Shown: positions 35,148 to 44,907 of the stretch, piece by piece
Numbering within the stretch: the first letter of the stretch is position 1
Layout: each line of letters opens with the position of its first letter
Origin: Ga0077555 sp033764055
GTDB taxonomy: Bacteria > Pseudomonadota > Alphaproteobacteria > Rhizobiales > Hyphomicrobiaceae
Direction of reading: 5' to 3'
Assembly (NCBI GenBank): GCA_033764055.1
Contig: JANRJI010000127.1
Location: 18,586-82,585 of the forward strand
DNA: 64,000 nucleotides
Made by a program: the position numbers and the translations under genes
The notes under the pieces: model-generated
The model's input: only the letters and a program-made list of their open reading frames with translations
Database searches by the model: none
What the model was told of the DNA's origin: nothing

Positions 35148-36044
35148 ATGGCCGCCACGTTGACGATCCAGCCCCTCGACCTCCAGGACCCTGCGGATTA
35201 TAGGAGGTGCCGCGAGCTGCAGCGCCTCGTCTTCGGCGAGGCCTTCGACCCGGCCATGCTCGAGCACGCTCGCGACTGTCATCCCGCGACGTTCGTGCTC
35301 GGCTGCTGGGATGGCGACCGGCTCGCCGGCTGCAACGGCTTCCTCGCACATCCGGTCCGTCTCGGTGACCGCAGCGCTCTGGCCTACCAGTCGTGCATCT
35401 CCGCGACCCACCCCGAATACCGCGGACGCCGCATCTTCCAGTCGCTCATCGATAGCGCCAGGGCCACCTTGAAGCAGCGCGGCGCGGCCTTCATGTTCGG
35501 CTTCCCGAACGAGAACTCCGAGCCGATCTTTGTCAAGAAGCTCGGCTTTCGCCGCATCGAGCGACGTATGGCCTTGATGCCGCTGCCCGCAGCAGCGCCC
35601 CTCCTCACCGCCTGCTACGCCAGCGCCCCACTGGACATGTCCGGTGCAGGCGCAGCAACGGTCGTGACCTTCGACGCCCGGGCGACGTCGATCTGGAAAT
35701 CCCGCTCTCCGGCAGGACCGATCGAGATCGTGGAGCTCGGTGCAAGCCTATTGCTCGGTCGTGTCACCGACATCCGCATGCTTGGCCGCCCGGCGCGGCT
35801 GCTGCTCGTCGGTGGCTACGAGGCGCGGGACCGAAGGGCGTTCGGCTCGCTCCTCGCAAAGGCACGCCGGCAGACCGGCGCCAGCCTGGCAGGCTGCATG
35901 CTGCCTGCCGACGCGCCTCTCGCTCGGGCCGCCCGCATCCCGCTCAAGGACAACCGCGTTGCACCCTTCATCGTTCATCCGCTCGCCTGGAGCCTGGAAG
36001 GACTGACATTCAATGCGTGGGAGAGCCTGCTGGACATCTACTGA
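35148..36044 (+). CDS. GNAT-like acyltransferase
   Basis: A 298-residue protein with an N-terminal GNAT fold. The acyl-CoA-binding turn is seen in ATHPEYRGRRIFQSLI, followed by FGFPNENSEPIFVKKLGFRR, the usual end of the fold. The C-terminal half is a second, weaker GNAT-like or unknown domain. A CCCGGAGG ribosome site precedes the ATG. GNAT-like proteins placed beside deacetylases often acylate an amino sugar; that role here is inferred from position only. Confidence 0.72.
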   Translation: MAATLTIQPLDLQDPADYRRCRELQRLVFGEAFDPAMLEHARDCHPATFVLGCWDGDRLAGCNGFLAHPVRLGDRSALAYQSCISATHPEYRGRRIFQSLIDSARATLKQRGAAFMFGFPNENSEPIFVKKLGFRRIERRMALMPLPAAAPLLTACYASAPLDMSGAGAATVVTFDARATSIWKSRSPAGPIEIVELGASLLLGRVTDIRMLGRPARLLLVGGYEARDRRAFGSLLAKARRQTGASLAGCMLPADAPLARAARIPLKDNRVAPFIVHPLAWSLEGLTFNAWESLLDIY

Positions 36045-36357
36045 CGGCTCCGGGGCGCGCTGCGGCTCGTTTGCCGCTCATGGGCCGCCAGCACGGCGCC
36101 CGCCCGGAGGGTCCCTCTACGCCGCCCGGACTCTGGTTGATGCAGGCTATCTGTTTTGCAGCCGTGGCGGCTTGTGTCGAGGAGGGCCAGGCCGTAACTA
36201 GCCATTAGCCGTGATGGGCGATGATCGGACGTCGCCGCGAGTGGCTACCGGTGCGGGCCGCCGTAGCCCCGGTATCCAGCCTGCGCGATGCTTCAGCCGT
36301 GATCAGATGGGGTCGATCGTGCGTTTATCTCTCGTGAACATTTCGGATCGGCCTGCT
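36045..36357. other. Intergenic region before the L,D-transpeptidase gene
   Basis: No gene, hairpin with T-run or repeat is supported in these 313 bases. In-frame start codons for the next gene occur at 36211 and 36307 but would place charged sequence before the signal peptide. Confidence 0.6.
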
Positions 36358-38091
36358 ATGTCCTTGTCACAAGCTCGCATCGCGACCGCCTTGGTCGCCT
36401 CGATACTCGCGTTGACCGCACCCCTTGCCGCTGGAGCCCAGATGCGCGCCAGTGACGACGGAGACAGCATTGGCCAAGGCCTGGATGGCTTTCCGAGCGA
36501 CGGTCCGCTGCTCGCCGTGGTGTCCCTGTCCCAACAGAAAATCAGCGTCTGGGACCGCAACGGTGTGGTGGCGTCCTCACCTGTCTCGACCGGTCGCAAG
36601 GGCTACGAGACGCCCGAAGGTGTGTTTTCGATCATCGAGCGGAAGGAGGAGCATTTCTCCAATCTCTACGACGATGCGTCGATGCCCTTCATGCAGCGCA
36701 TCACATGGTCGGGAGTGGCGCTCCATGCCGGCGTCGTCCCAGGGTACCGCGCCTCGCACGGCTGCATCCGCCTGCCCGAGGACTTCGCCGAGCGCCTATT
36801 TCGCACGTCAAGGATCGCCACGCGCGTCGTGATCGTGCCCCATGCCGGTCAGCCGGCTCCGATCTCGCATCCGGCACTGTTCCAGCCGAGTGGCGAGGCG
36901 CGAGCACAGAGCGGACCGCCCCACTCTTCGGCCCTGCGCCCGGCACCGGGCTTCAGGAGCGGGCCGGATGGTACGGAAGCCCCCATGATGCTGGGCGCAC
37001 GGCATCTGCCTCGCCCGGCGGAGGTGGATGGCAGCCTGGCATCTCCCGAGGCAGGACAGGTCATCCCCAGGGCCACTCCGCTGCCCACACTCCCGGACCT
37101 CAAGTCTGAGCAGGCGGCCGTCGCCAAGCGCCTTGCCGTTGCGACGAAAGAGCTGGATCAGATCAAATCGGGCGTGCGCCCGCGCCTGATCGAGCAGGGC
37201 AAGGCCGAAAAGGCCCTGCGTCAGGCGATCGCGCTGACCCGTCGGAGCGAAGGACGAGCCGCCGCCGCAGGGATGGCGGTCTCGACAGCCCGGGGAGAGC
37301 GGGCTGTGGCCAGCGCGCAGACCTCGCACCTGGAGGCGTTGATGGCCCTGGCCGAGGCGCGGGGGCGCGAGAGCGCGGCGCGCGATCTGGCGGCGGCGAC
37401 GGCTGTGGCAGTTGCGGTCGCGCAGGACGCAGTGAAGGCCGCAGATGCCAAGCGCCAGGAGCTCGCCAATCTGAGCCGCGCGCTTTGGCGCCGGATGCAA
37501 CCGGTCACCGTGCTGGTGTCGCGGCAGACGGGACGCGTTTATGTTCGTCAGGCCTTCAACCCTGTCGTCGATCTCCCAGTGGCGATCACGGATCCCGGCC
37601 GAGCCATCGGCACCCACGTCTTTACCGCTCTTGAGGGCAAGCTCCGGTCCAAGAGCCTGGATTGGGTTGGCCTGACCATCGAGACACCGGGTGGGGGCAT
37701 TCCTGCAGGGGCCGAGCCGGAGACACCCCCCGGCAAGCGCAAGAAAGCCGAGAAAGTGCCGCCGAGTCCCACCGGCGACCCCCTTCTCAGCGCGCGCGCC
37801 GCCTTGGAGCGGATTGCCCTGCCACCCGAGGCGCTCGCCAGAATCTTGCCGTCCCTGCAGCCGGGATCGACCGTGATCGTCTCGGACCGCGGCCCGTCGA
37901 TCGAGACAGGTCCAGGCACGGACATCGTGATCCAGACCAGGGGTGAAGAGCAGGCGGCCGCCAATATCGCCAAGTTCGTCGCCAAGAAGAAGGCCGAGGA
38001 GGGCATCATCGCCGCGAGCTACAAGCCCGAGCCGCGACGCAGCGAGCGGGGCCGGGAGGGTCGCCGGAGCGGTGACTGGCAGCGCTGGTAG
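36358..38091 (+). CDS. Secreted L,D-transpeptidase (YkuD) with a second degenerate domain
   Basis: A 577-residue periplasmic enzyme expected to cross-link peptidoglycan stems or attach proteins to them. The signal peptide (residues 1-27, ending AAGA) is followed by a YkuD domain (about 50-160) with His123 in ALHAG and the catalytic motif SHGCIRLP (Cys136). A helical, Ala/Glu-rich coiled-coil stretch spans about 240-370. A second region (about 380-520) repeats the YkuD layout (VLVSRQTGRVYVRQ, then LPVAITD and STVIVSDRG) but lacks the His/Cys catalytic motif. The start was chosen to give the signal peptide. Confidence 0.82.
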   Translation: MSLSQARIATALVASILALTAPLAAGAQMRASDDGDSIGQGLDGFPSDGPLLAVVSLSQQKISVWDRNGVVASSPVSTGRKGYETPEGVFSIIERKEEHFSNLYDDASMPFMQRITWSGVALHAGVVPGYRASHGCIRLPEDFAERLFRTSRIATRVVIVPHAGQPAPISHPALFQPSGEARAQSGPPHSSALRPAPGFRSGPDGTEAPMMLGARHLPRPAEVDGSLASPEAGQVIPRATPLPTLPDLKSEQAAVAKRLAVATKELDQIKSGVRPRLIEQGKAEKALRQAIALTRRSEGRAAAAGMAVSTARGERAVASAQTSHLEALMALAEARGRESAARDLAAATAVAVAVAQDAVKAADAKRQELANLSRALWRRMQPVTVLVSRQTGRVYVRQAFNPVVDLPVAITDPGRAIGTHVFTALEGKLRSKSLDWVGLTIETPGGGIPAGAEPETPPGKRKKAEKVPPSPTGDPLLSARAALERIALPPEALARILPSLQPGSTVIVSDRGPSIETGPGTDIVIQTRGEEQAAANIAKFVAKKKAEEGIIAASYKPEPRRSERGREGRRSGDWQRW

Positions 38092-38472
38092 GCTGTTGTC
38101 GGCGCCAGGGTCAAACCCTGTCCGCGTCAGTTGGCTTCACAGGGCGTGCACGGCCAGGTTCTGAAGCACTACCGGCAATCACGCGATGGAGGCATCGAGG
38201 TGCCGGCGGCCCCGCCCCCCGACTTCACCGGGAACGCAGTCGCCGATGGCGACTACGATGAGCTCGAGACCGGCATGCTGGTCTTGATAGCCCGCGGACG
38301 TCCGAAGTTCCGATGGGAACCCAGGCGGGCTCGGTGAACGGTTTGCCAAGCGCAAGAGCGCAGAGTGAGCGGCGGGCAAGAGCGCATCCATCCTACGGCG
38401 TCGGAGGCAAAGGCTTAATTCACCGGGGCATGGGAGATTTCGCGACGGACGGTTCTATGCCGAGGCCCCTCC
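38092..38472. other. Intergenic region before the lipoprotein gene
   Basis: These 381 bases hold only a short hairpin soon after the transpeptidase stop (CAGGGT 38106-38111, ACCCTG 38115-38120) without a T-run. Open frames here are short and lack ribosome sites. Confidence 0.55.
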
Positions 38473-39019
38473 ATGACGCGTCGATGTATGGCTCGTTGCT
38501 TCATATTCGTTGCTCTCGCCGGTGTCCTCGGCGGATGCGAGCCTGCCGGCAGCTCGTCATCTGCTCCACCCTTGGACGACTTCCCGCCTTTGGCAGCCCT
38601 CAACGCATCGACCAATCTGACCGTTGCCGAGCGCGACAGCAGCGTCGCGCCATACACTCTGCTTGCGCAAGAAGGCCGCCCTTCACAACGCCCGGATCGT
38701 CGGCAACCTCGAGCGGGGCAAGGTGCAGCGGCTCGCGCAGCGGCTGGAGCAGGCCTATCCGAGGTTCTGCAACTGCTTCGTGGATCGGCTCGAGGACAGG
38801 ACGTCGCTCATTCAATTCAAGATGCTCATGGCGTTCGTCGAGCACGTCAATAGCGTCGACGACAAGCGCCCCGTGACCGCCATCGACGCCATGAGGAAGC
38901 CTGCCCTGAAGGCCGGCATGACGGCCGCCGATTTTCAGCAGAACCGCAACGAGGCGACGTCGATCGCGGGCCGGACCCTGCAGGAGTGCACCGACCATCT
39001 CCAGGTGCATCTCGACTGA
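38473..39019 (+). pseudogene. Frameshifted lipoprotein gene
   Basis: Two overlapping frames together describe one protein. The first (from 38473) encodes a lipoprotein signal (FVALAGVLGGC, lipidated Cys22) and a sequence up to YTLLAQ. The second frame from about 38665 continues with KKAALHNARIVGNLERGK and ends at 39019 with a helical domain (EQAYPRFCNCFVDRLEDRTS). One extra base near 38665-38675 (GCGCAAGAAGGCC) breaks the reading; with it removed the product would be 181 residues. This may be a real inactivating insertion or a sequence error. Function is unknown. Confidence 0.65.
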
Positions 39020-39028
39020 CCGGGAAGC

Positions 39029-40342
39029 CTATTGGCGGGTGCGCTTGCGCCTGAGGCCCTCCCAGTAGGCGAGCCGCTTCCTGATCTCGCGCTCGAAGCC
39101 ACGCTCCGGCGGATCGTAGAACGTCTGCCGGCCCATCTCCTCCGGGAAGTAGTCCTGCCCCGAGAAGCCCTCCTCGGTGTCGTGATCGTAGGCATAGCCG
39201 GCGCCGTAGCCCTGCTCGCGCATGAGGCGCGTCGGCGCATTGAGGATGTGCTTCGGCGGCGCCAGGCTACCGTGCGCCTTGGCTGCCTGCATGGCCGTGC
39301 CATAGGCGACATAGGCCGCGTTCGATTTCGGCGCCGTCGCCATGTAGACGACGGCTTGCGCCAGTGCCAGCTCGCCCTCGGGCGACCCCAGAAAATCGAC
39401 GACGTCCTTCGCCGCCAGCGCCTGCGTCACGGCCTGTGGGTCCGCAAGGCCGATATCCTCGATCGCCATCCGCACGATGCGCCGCGCGATGAACAGCCGA
39501 TCCTCGCCGCCATCGAGCATCCGACAGAGCCAGTAGAGCGCCGCGTCGGGGTCCGAGCCGCGCACCGACTTGTGCAGCGCCGAGATCAGATTGTAGTGCC
39601 CCTCGCGGCTCTTGTCGTAGAGCGGGGCGCGCCGTTGCACCAGACCGGCGAGCGCATCCCGCCCCATCGGCGCAGCGTCCTTGCCCACCGCCGAGAACAC
39701 CTCCTCGGCAAGATTGAGAACCGTTCGCCCGTCTCCATCAGCCATGGCAAGGAGCGCCTCGCGGGCGTCGGCGTCGAGCGGCAGGGGGCGGCCTTCGGCG
39801 GCCTCCGCCCGCCCGAGCAGCTGGCCGAGCGCCGGCTCGTCGAGCCGGCGCAGCACCAGCACCGTCGCCCGTGACAGCAGCGCCGCGTTGAGCTCGAACG
39901 ACGGGTTCTCGGTGGTCGCGCCGACCAGCGTGATGGTCCCGTCCTCCATCACGGGGAGGAAGCTGTCCTGCTGCGAGCGATTGAACCGGTGGATCTCGTC
40001 GATGAAAAGCAGCGTGCCGCGGCCCGTCTCGCGCCGCGCACGCGCCCGCTCGAAGGCCTTCTTCAGGTCCTGTACGCCAGAGAAGATGGCCGACAACTGC
40101 TCGAGCTCGAGCCCGACCTCGCGAGCGAGCAGGCGTGCGACGGTGGTCTTGCCGGTGCCCGGCGGCCCCCACAGCACGAGGCTCGGCAGGCGTCCCGATT
40201 TGAGCAGCCGAGTCAGCGTGCCGTCCGGTCCGACCAGATGGTCCTGGCCGACGACGTCGCCGAGCTTGACGGGCCGCAACCGGTCGGCCAGCGGACGCCG
40301 CCCCCCCTGCTCCAACCCGGCCGCCTCGAAGAGGTTTGTCAT
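39029..40342 (-). CDS. rarA: Replication-associated recombination protein RarA (MgsA)
   Basis: AAA+ ATPase of 437 residues acting at stalled replication forks. Walker A is GPPGTGKTT (59-67), Walker B is LLFIDEIHRFN (112-122), and the sensor region VGATTENPSFELN is present. The C-terminal part carries the RarA signature region DPDAALYWLCRML. It is a housekeeping gene standing alone inside the glycan locus, facing the frameshifted lipoprotein gene with only nine bases between the ends. Confidence 0.94.
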   Translation of the reverse strand: MTNLFEAAGLEQGGRRPLADRLRPVKLGDVVGQDHLVGPDGTLTRLLKSGRLPSLVLWGPPGTGKTTVARLLAREVGLELEQLSAIFSGVQDLKKAFERARARRETGRGTLLFIDEIHRFNRSQQDSFLPVMEDGTITLVGATTENPSFELNAALLSRATVLVLRRLDEPALGQLLGRAEAAEGRPLPLDADAREALLAMADGDGRTVLNLAEEVFSAVGKDAAPMGRDALAGLVQRRAPLYDKSREGHYNLISALHKSVRGSDPDAALYWLCRMLDGGEDRLFIARRIVRMAIEDIGLADPQAVTQALAAKDVVDFLGSPEGELALAQAVVYMATAPKSNAAYVAYGTAMQAAKAHGSLAPPKHILNAPTRLMREQGYGAGYAYDHDTEEGFSGQDYFPEEMGRQTFYDPPERGFEREIRKRLAYWEGLRRKRTRQ

Positions 40343-40652
40343 GGGGGAAGTGTAGGCGGAGATGGCTGGGCGAGCCAGTGGAGGGAAGGGGGCAGCGGGG
40401 CAGGGGCGTCATGTCGGCAATGGGCGGTTCCCGTGAAGCGGCAGGGTGTCGTGTACCGGCCCGGTGAGTCTCCTCGCCGTCGACCGTTTTCGTCGTGGGC
40501 CCGGCGCCGGCAAACCCCTACTGGCAGTCGTCGGTGGGTTCGATTGACGGGCGTCGCAGGCGTAAGATAGAGCAACGACATGGCAGGAGCCCAGTCGGCG
40601 CAATGAAGCTTGCGCTGCTCGAGCGGGCCGGAGGAGACGAGTGGGAGCTCGA
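40343..40652. other. Divergent gap between rarA and the helical-repeat gene
   Basis: No gene is supported in these 310 bases. A possible sigma-70-type promoter is TTGACG (40544-40549), 17 bases, ATAGAG (40567-40572), which would drive the plus-strand gene. A GGGAG ribosome site at 40643-40647 precedes the ATG at 40653. Confidence 0.4.
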
Positions 40653-43235
40653 ATGGCGCCAACGCCGAAGCGAGACATCTCCATGACCATGGCCGGGCCC
40701 GGTCTTTTCGACCTCGCAGTAGGCGGCTCGGCCGTCGCACTGGCCACATTGCAGGTGCCTGCCGGCGGAGAGCCGCAAAAGGAAGCGGCCGAGCGGGTCG
40801 TCGCCGCGCTGCAGGCAGCGGCATCGCGGCCGCTCGAGATGCGGCGCGTCATGATGGGCGCCCGTACCGCGGGACTGCAGGCACTGATCCTGACCGTGAA
40901 GTCCTTCCGCGGCTGCCTCCTGCTCGGCGAGGTGGCGGCGCCGGGCATCGACGTCGACTGGCTGTATGCCGCGGAGCGATCGCTCGAGGCTGCTGTCAGG
41001 GGGGATGCGTTGACCGCGACACAGCTCGGAGGAACGGTCCCCCGCTGGCCGGAGCTGTCGCCTACGACGATCGGCGATGTCGCAGCGATCGGCGATGCCG
41101 CCCTCTGGCGCCGGCGGGCCGAGGCCGTCGCGGAGGGCGACCTGCAACTCGCCCTGGCGCCCGAGAGCCTGCCACGGGCCCTGATCGCCCATCTGCTCGC
41201 CGGCTCCCGGGGAGGCTGCCCCGGCTGGCTCGACGCATTCGGGCTCTATCTCGCATGGCAAATGCGATCCAGACCCGAGCTGGCATGCGCCTGCTTCGGA
41301 TGCACCAAGGAGGAGCTCGAGCAGCCTCGCTCGGAGGGGGCGAAGACGTTCGACGCCATCGCGTACGGGGCGCAGGCGGTTGCCCGCGCATTCGAGCGCT
41401 GCTTGCCGAAAGACGATGTTCTCCCGGCGAGCAGCGGCCGTGTCATTGCTCGCATATCCGGGGGTGACCGGGCGGCGGCCAGCCTGTCCGAGGCTGTACG
41501 GGTAGTGAGCAGCTCGATGCACGTGCCAGCGGCGCCGATGCACCGACACGTGATGTGGCTCGGGTCCCGTCAGTTGCCGCCTGTCATGCTCGGTCGGCTG
41601 TTGATCGAGGAAGCCGCGCTCCTGCGAGATCTAATGGAATGGCTGCGCGACGCGAGCCATCCTGCGCTGGCAGAGGCTGCCCGGCTGATCGTCGATGGCA
41701 GGATCGAGGCGGCAATCGGTGGCGTCCTGCGCCTCCCTGCGCCGCGCGGGGATGCCGACCACGCGTTGCGTTGCGCCGACCTGCAGCATGTCGGTGGCAA
41801 CTATCTCGACTCGGTCGATGGCTATGGGCGTGCGTTCGAGGCCGCATTGCCGGATGCCAAGGCAACGCGCATCGGATTGCAGCTGCGGATGGCTCGAGCC
41901 CTCTGTCTCCAGGTTCTGGCGACGGCCGAGGCCAAACACCATCGTCTAGCCGTCAGCTGCGCGGAGCGCGCGCTCGCCGATGCGAAAGCGGAAGGCGGAG
42001 CCGTCTCGGCGTGCCGGGCCGCGGTGTTGCTCGGGAGGTTGGCCGTGCTGGCCCCCGACCCGGACGCATCGCGAGCGCGGATGAAGGCCGTTGAGGCATT
42101 GGCCGCCGCCGTCGCCAATGCCGAGGGAGCCCATCCCGGCGCAGAGCGTATCGAGGCTCTCGCCGTCGAGGTGGAGCTTCTGGCGTCGTTGTCCGGGGGC
42201 GAGGTCAAGGACCGGGAGCGGCGGCTCGAGGCCGCCGAGGGGGTCGCGCGCCGCTGGTGCGAGCGGGACGTGACAGACGCGCTGCCCGCGACCGTGTGTG
42301 GCTTGCCGCATGCCATCCTGGGTCTCGTCCTGCTGGCGCGCGCCACCGATGGCGATACCCGTCAGCGCGCGCAGGAGGCGACTGTGGCGCTCGAGATTGC
42401 GGCCGGATCGACTGCGGCGCGGATGGATTTGCTGCTCGCCGGCAGCATCGCATCGCACCTCGGCGCTGCGCACCTGCAACTCGCCGGTTTGAAAGACAAG
42501 GCTCGTGCTCGCGAGGAGGCTGCGGCCATCGCTCTGACACGCGCGATGCATGCCGCCCCTTCGATGGCGGAGGTTGCCCGGTCTGCGACGGCGCTCCAGG
42601 AAGCGTTGTCGATGCTGGCGCAGGGGCCCTCCGCCGAGCGAAGGCTGCGGCAGGCGCTCGCCGCCTTCGAGGTCGCCGAGAGCGCCATTGCGCCTGGCAA
42701 ATCCAGTGAAACGCGGGCTACTGCCTATGTATTGCGTTCGACGCTGTGCCTGAAGCTCGGGGTGGAGACGGGCGACCCCGGAGACTTCGAGGATTCAGTC
42801 GCATCCGCCGAATTGGGTATCGCCATGTTGCGCGCGCTCGATCCAAAACAGGCAAGCACCTCCGCCAGGGCACGTCTCATCGCTGCGCTGAAGGCCAAGG
42901 CGATGGCTCAGCTCGAGAGAGGACGCATGGCGAGGGATCTTGCCGTCCTCGAGCAGTGCGATGGTGCGTTCCAGGAGCTTCTCGCACAGGCGGAGACAGC
43001 CCGCCTGCCTCCACGGGAGCGTTGCGCGCTGCTGGCGAGCCGGGGACAGGCGCTCGATTTCATAGTTGAGCGTGAGCCGATCGAGATGGTCGCGCAAGAG
43101 GCGCGGGAGAGGGCGATGAGCGTCTACGAGCAGATTGTCCGGATCGCCAAGGCAAGCAATCTCGACGAGCCCCGCCGGTCTGCCGAGGATGCCATGGTGC
43201 GGCTGGCAGCGACACGAGACGTCCCGATGGCCTAG
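40653..43235 (+). CDS. Large helical-repeat protein, paralogue of the protein encoded at 48533-51100
   Basis: An 860-residue protein of unknown function, rich in Ala, Glu, Arg and Leu. Most of it (from about residue 330) is made of helical pairs of about 35-45 residues, like TPR or related solenoids, e.g. HALRCADLQHVGGNYLDSV. No enzyme motif or signal peptide was seen. The segment GWLDAFGLYLAWQMRSRPEL (near 190) matches GWLDAYVLYLMAELRASSTL in the minus-strand protein encoded at 48533, and upstream sequence is similar too, so the two are paralogues. Its 3' end lies 17 bases from the ligase gene end, facing it. Confidence 0.72.
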   Translation: MAPTPKRDISMTMAGPGLFDLAVGGSAVALATLQVPAGGEPQKEAAERVVAALQAAASRPLEMRRVMMGARTAGLQALILTVKSFRGCLLLGEVAAPGIDVDWLYAAERSLEAAVRGDALTATQLGGTVPRWPELSPTTIGDVAAIGDAALWRRRAEAVAEGDLQLALAPESLPRALIAHLLAGSRGGCPGWLDAFGLYLAWQMRSRPELACACFGCTKEELEQPRSEGAKTFDAIAYGAQAVARAFERCLPKDDVLPASSGRVIARISGGDRAAASLSEAVRVVSSSMHVPAAPMHRHVMWLGSRQLPPVMLGRLLIEEAALLRDLMEWLRDASHPALAEAARLIVDGRIEAAIGGVLRLPAPRGDADHALRCADLQHVGGNYLDSVDGYGRAFEAALPDAKATRIGLQLRMARALCLQVLATAEAKHHRLAVSCAERALADAKAEGGAVSACRAAVLLGRLAVLAPDPDASRARMKAVEALAAAVANAEGAHPGAERIEALAVEVELLASLSGGEVKDRERRLEAAEGVARRWCERDVTDALPATVCGLPHAILGLVLLARATDGDTRQRAQEATVALEIAAGSTAARMDLLLAGSIASHLGAAHLQLAGLKDKARAREEAAAIALTRAMHAAPSMAEVARSATALQEALSMLAQGPSAERRLRQALAAFEVAESAIAPGKSSETRATAYVLRSTLCLKLGVETGDPGDFEDSVASAELGIAMLRALDPKQASTSARARLIAALKAKAMAQLERGRMARDLAVLEQCDGAFQELLAQAETARLPPRERCALLASRGQALDFIVEREPIEMVAQEARERAMSVYEQIVRIAKASNLDEPRRSAEDAMVRLAATRDVPMA

Positions 43236-43252
43236 GTCACTGACGCCTTCGA

Positions 43253-44899
43253 TCAGCTCCTCGACCTGAGTTGCTCGAGGTATTTGCGCTGGTTGTCGCT
43301 CCGGCTGATCTTGCCGCTGGTCGTCTTCACCAGCCAGCCGGGCTCGACGATGAGAACCCTCGACGGATAAATGCCGCAGGCGGCGTTCACGCGCTCGCGG
43401 ATGTCGGCGCTGACGGCTTTCGCCTCGGTCGGCTGTGCCGTGTGGTCAGCCTCGGCAACGACGACCAGCTCCTCCGAGCCGACGGCAGGGTTGAATACGC
43501 CAAAGACCACGGCGCGACCGGGCTTGACGCCGGGAGCCGCGCCGATCTCGCTTTCGATCTCATGAGCGACGATATTCTTGCCGTGAACGACGACGACGTC
43601 CTTGATGCGGCCGACGATGTAGAGCTCGCCGTCCGTGACGGCGCCGATGTCGCCGGTCAGATACCAGTCGTCCGCAAATGCCTTCTGCGTGTCCTCAGGT
43701 AACCTGTAATAGCCCGAGAAGAGATATGGCGCCCGGACCGCGACCTGTCCCGCGAGGCCGTCGGCCAGTGGACGATTGTCCGCATCGAGTATGCGAATTT
43801 CCATCCCGGAGATGGGCACACCGACGGAGACCGTGTGCGGAATGGCGAACGCGCCGGCCTGGTCGAATTTGTTCGCCGCAGACCCCACACGCTGGCCACA
43901 CCGGGTCTGGGTGACGGCAAAGACGGTCTCGGCCATCGCATAGCACGTCTGCAGCATCTCGGGGGTGACACCGTGCCGGGCGAACGCCGCTGCAAAACGA
44001 TCGAAAGTCACCTTCTTGCAGGGCTCGGAGCAATTGATGAATGCCTTCATGCTCCGCAGATCGCATGAGCGGTCAGGGTCGTCCGTGCGGACCAGGTGCT
44101 CGAACGCGAAATTGGGCATCCAGGTGAACTGGCATTTGTGGTCCTCGATCATCGCGAAGAGGTCGTGGGGCTGCATGACCCACTCGAAAGGATCGGACGC
44201 CACGATCGTAGCCCCCAGGATTGCGGGCATCAGAAAGGACGTCAGCAGCCCCATGTCGTGATAGAGCGGGAGCCAGGAGGCCACACGGTCTCGCTCGGAA
44301 AATCCGATGGCGCTTGCATAGGCCGCCGTTTGCGCGAGCACGGCCTCGTGAGACAGCGCGACGCCCTTCTTGAGCCCGGTCGTGCCGGAGCTGTGCTGCA
44401 ACAGTGCGAGACTGCCTGGGCACAGGTCCGCCACGGTGAGATCGGCCGGGTGATCGCGATGCTCGTGGCTCTCGATGATGGGAACCGATGGCCGGCCCGC
44501 TGACTCCGGTAGGACCCAGCGCTGGATGTGACCCTTCCCGGCGGGCGAGGTGACGATCGCCTTGACACCTGTCCGCTCGAACAGCTTCTTGTGGGCTGGC
44601 CAGAACAGCTGGGGATCCTGCTTCTTCGTGCTGAGCGGCATCACCGACGGAATGGCACCGCACAGCGTCGCCCCGATGAACGACGTCATGACGTCGATCG
44701 AGTGGTCGAGCATGATGACGACAACATCGTCGCGGTCGACTCCGTGGGATCTCAGCAGGCTCTGGTAGCGGCCCGCGGCCGTCGCCGCATCGGAGTAGGT
44801 GTGCACCTGCTCGGCACTCTCCGAGCGGAAAATGCAGAAGATGCGCCGCGGTTCATTGCGGGCAATGTTGAGGAAATTGTCGAAGATATGCGAGGACAT
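43253..44899 (-). CDS. Fatty-acyl-AMP-ligase-like protein
   Basis: A 548-residue adenylate-forming enzyme. Motifs: HSSGTTGLKKGVALSH (P-loop), SWLPLYHDMGL, INCSEPCKKVTFDRFAAAF (a FAAL-type pattern in place of the usual acyl-CoA-ligase loop), YAMAETV, and the C-terminal KTTSGKISRSDNQRK lysine. FAALs hand their acyl-AMP to a carrier protein rather than CoA, and a carrier gene lies two genes upstream in the same unit. The start at 44899 (MSSHIFDNFLN) leaves eight bases after the WcbI-TPR stop. It is the last gene of the minus-strand glycan unit. Confidence 0.8.
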   Translation of the reverse strand: MSSHIFDNFLNIARNEPRRIFCIFRSESAEQVHTYSDAATAAGRYQSLLRSHGVDRDDVVVIMLDHSIDVMTSFIGATLCGAIPSVMPLSTKKQDPQLFWPAHKKLFERTGVKAIVTSPAGKGHIQRWVLPESAGRPSVPIIESHEHRDHPADLTVADLCPGSLALLQHSSGTTGLKKGVALSHEAVLAQTAAYASAIGFSERDRVASWLPLYHDMGLLTSFLMPAILGATIVASDPFEWVMQPHDLFAMIEDHKCQFTWMPNFAFEHLVRTDDPDRSCDLRSMKAFINCSEPCKKVTFDRFAAAFARHGVTPEMLQTCYAMAETVFAVTQTRCGQRVGSAANKFDQAGAFAIPHTVSVGVPISGMEIRILDADNRPLADGLAGQVAVRAPYLFSGYYRLPEDTQKAFADDWYLTGDIGAVTDGELYIVGRIKDVVVVHGKNIVAHEIESEIGAAPGVKPGRAVVFGVFNPAVGSEELVVVAEADHTAQPTEAKAVSADIRERVNAACGIYPSRVLIVEPGWLVKTTSGKISRSDNQRKYLEQLRSRS

Positions 44900-44907
44900 G
44901 GTTTCGC

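Noticed and set aside
38131..38337. 68-codon frame between the transpeptidase and lipoprotein genes
   Set aside because: No ribosome site, no recognisable domain and a proline/arginine-rich composition typical of random GC-rich frames.
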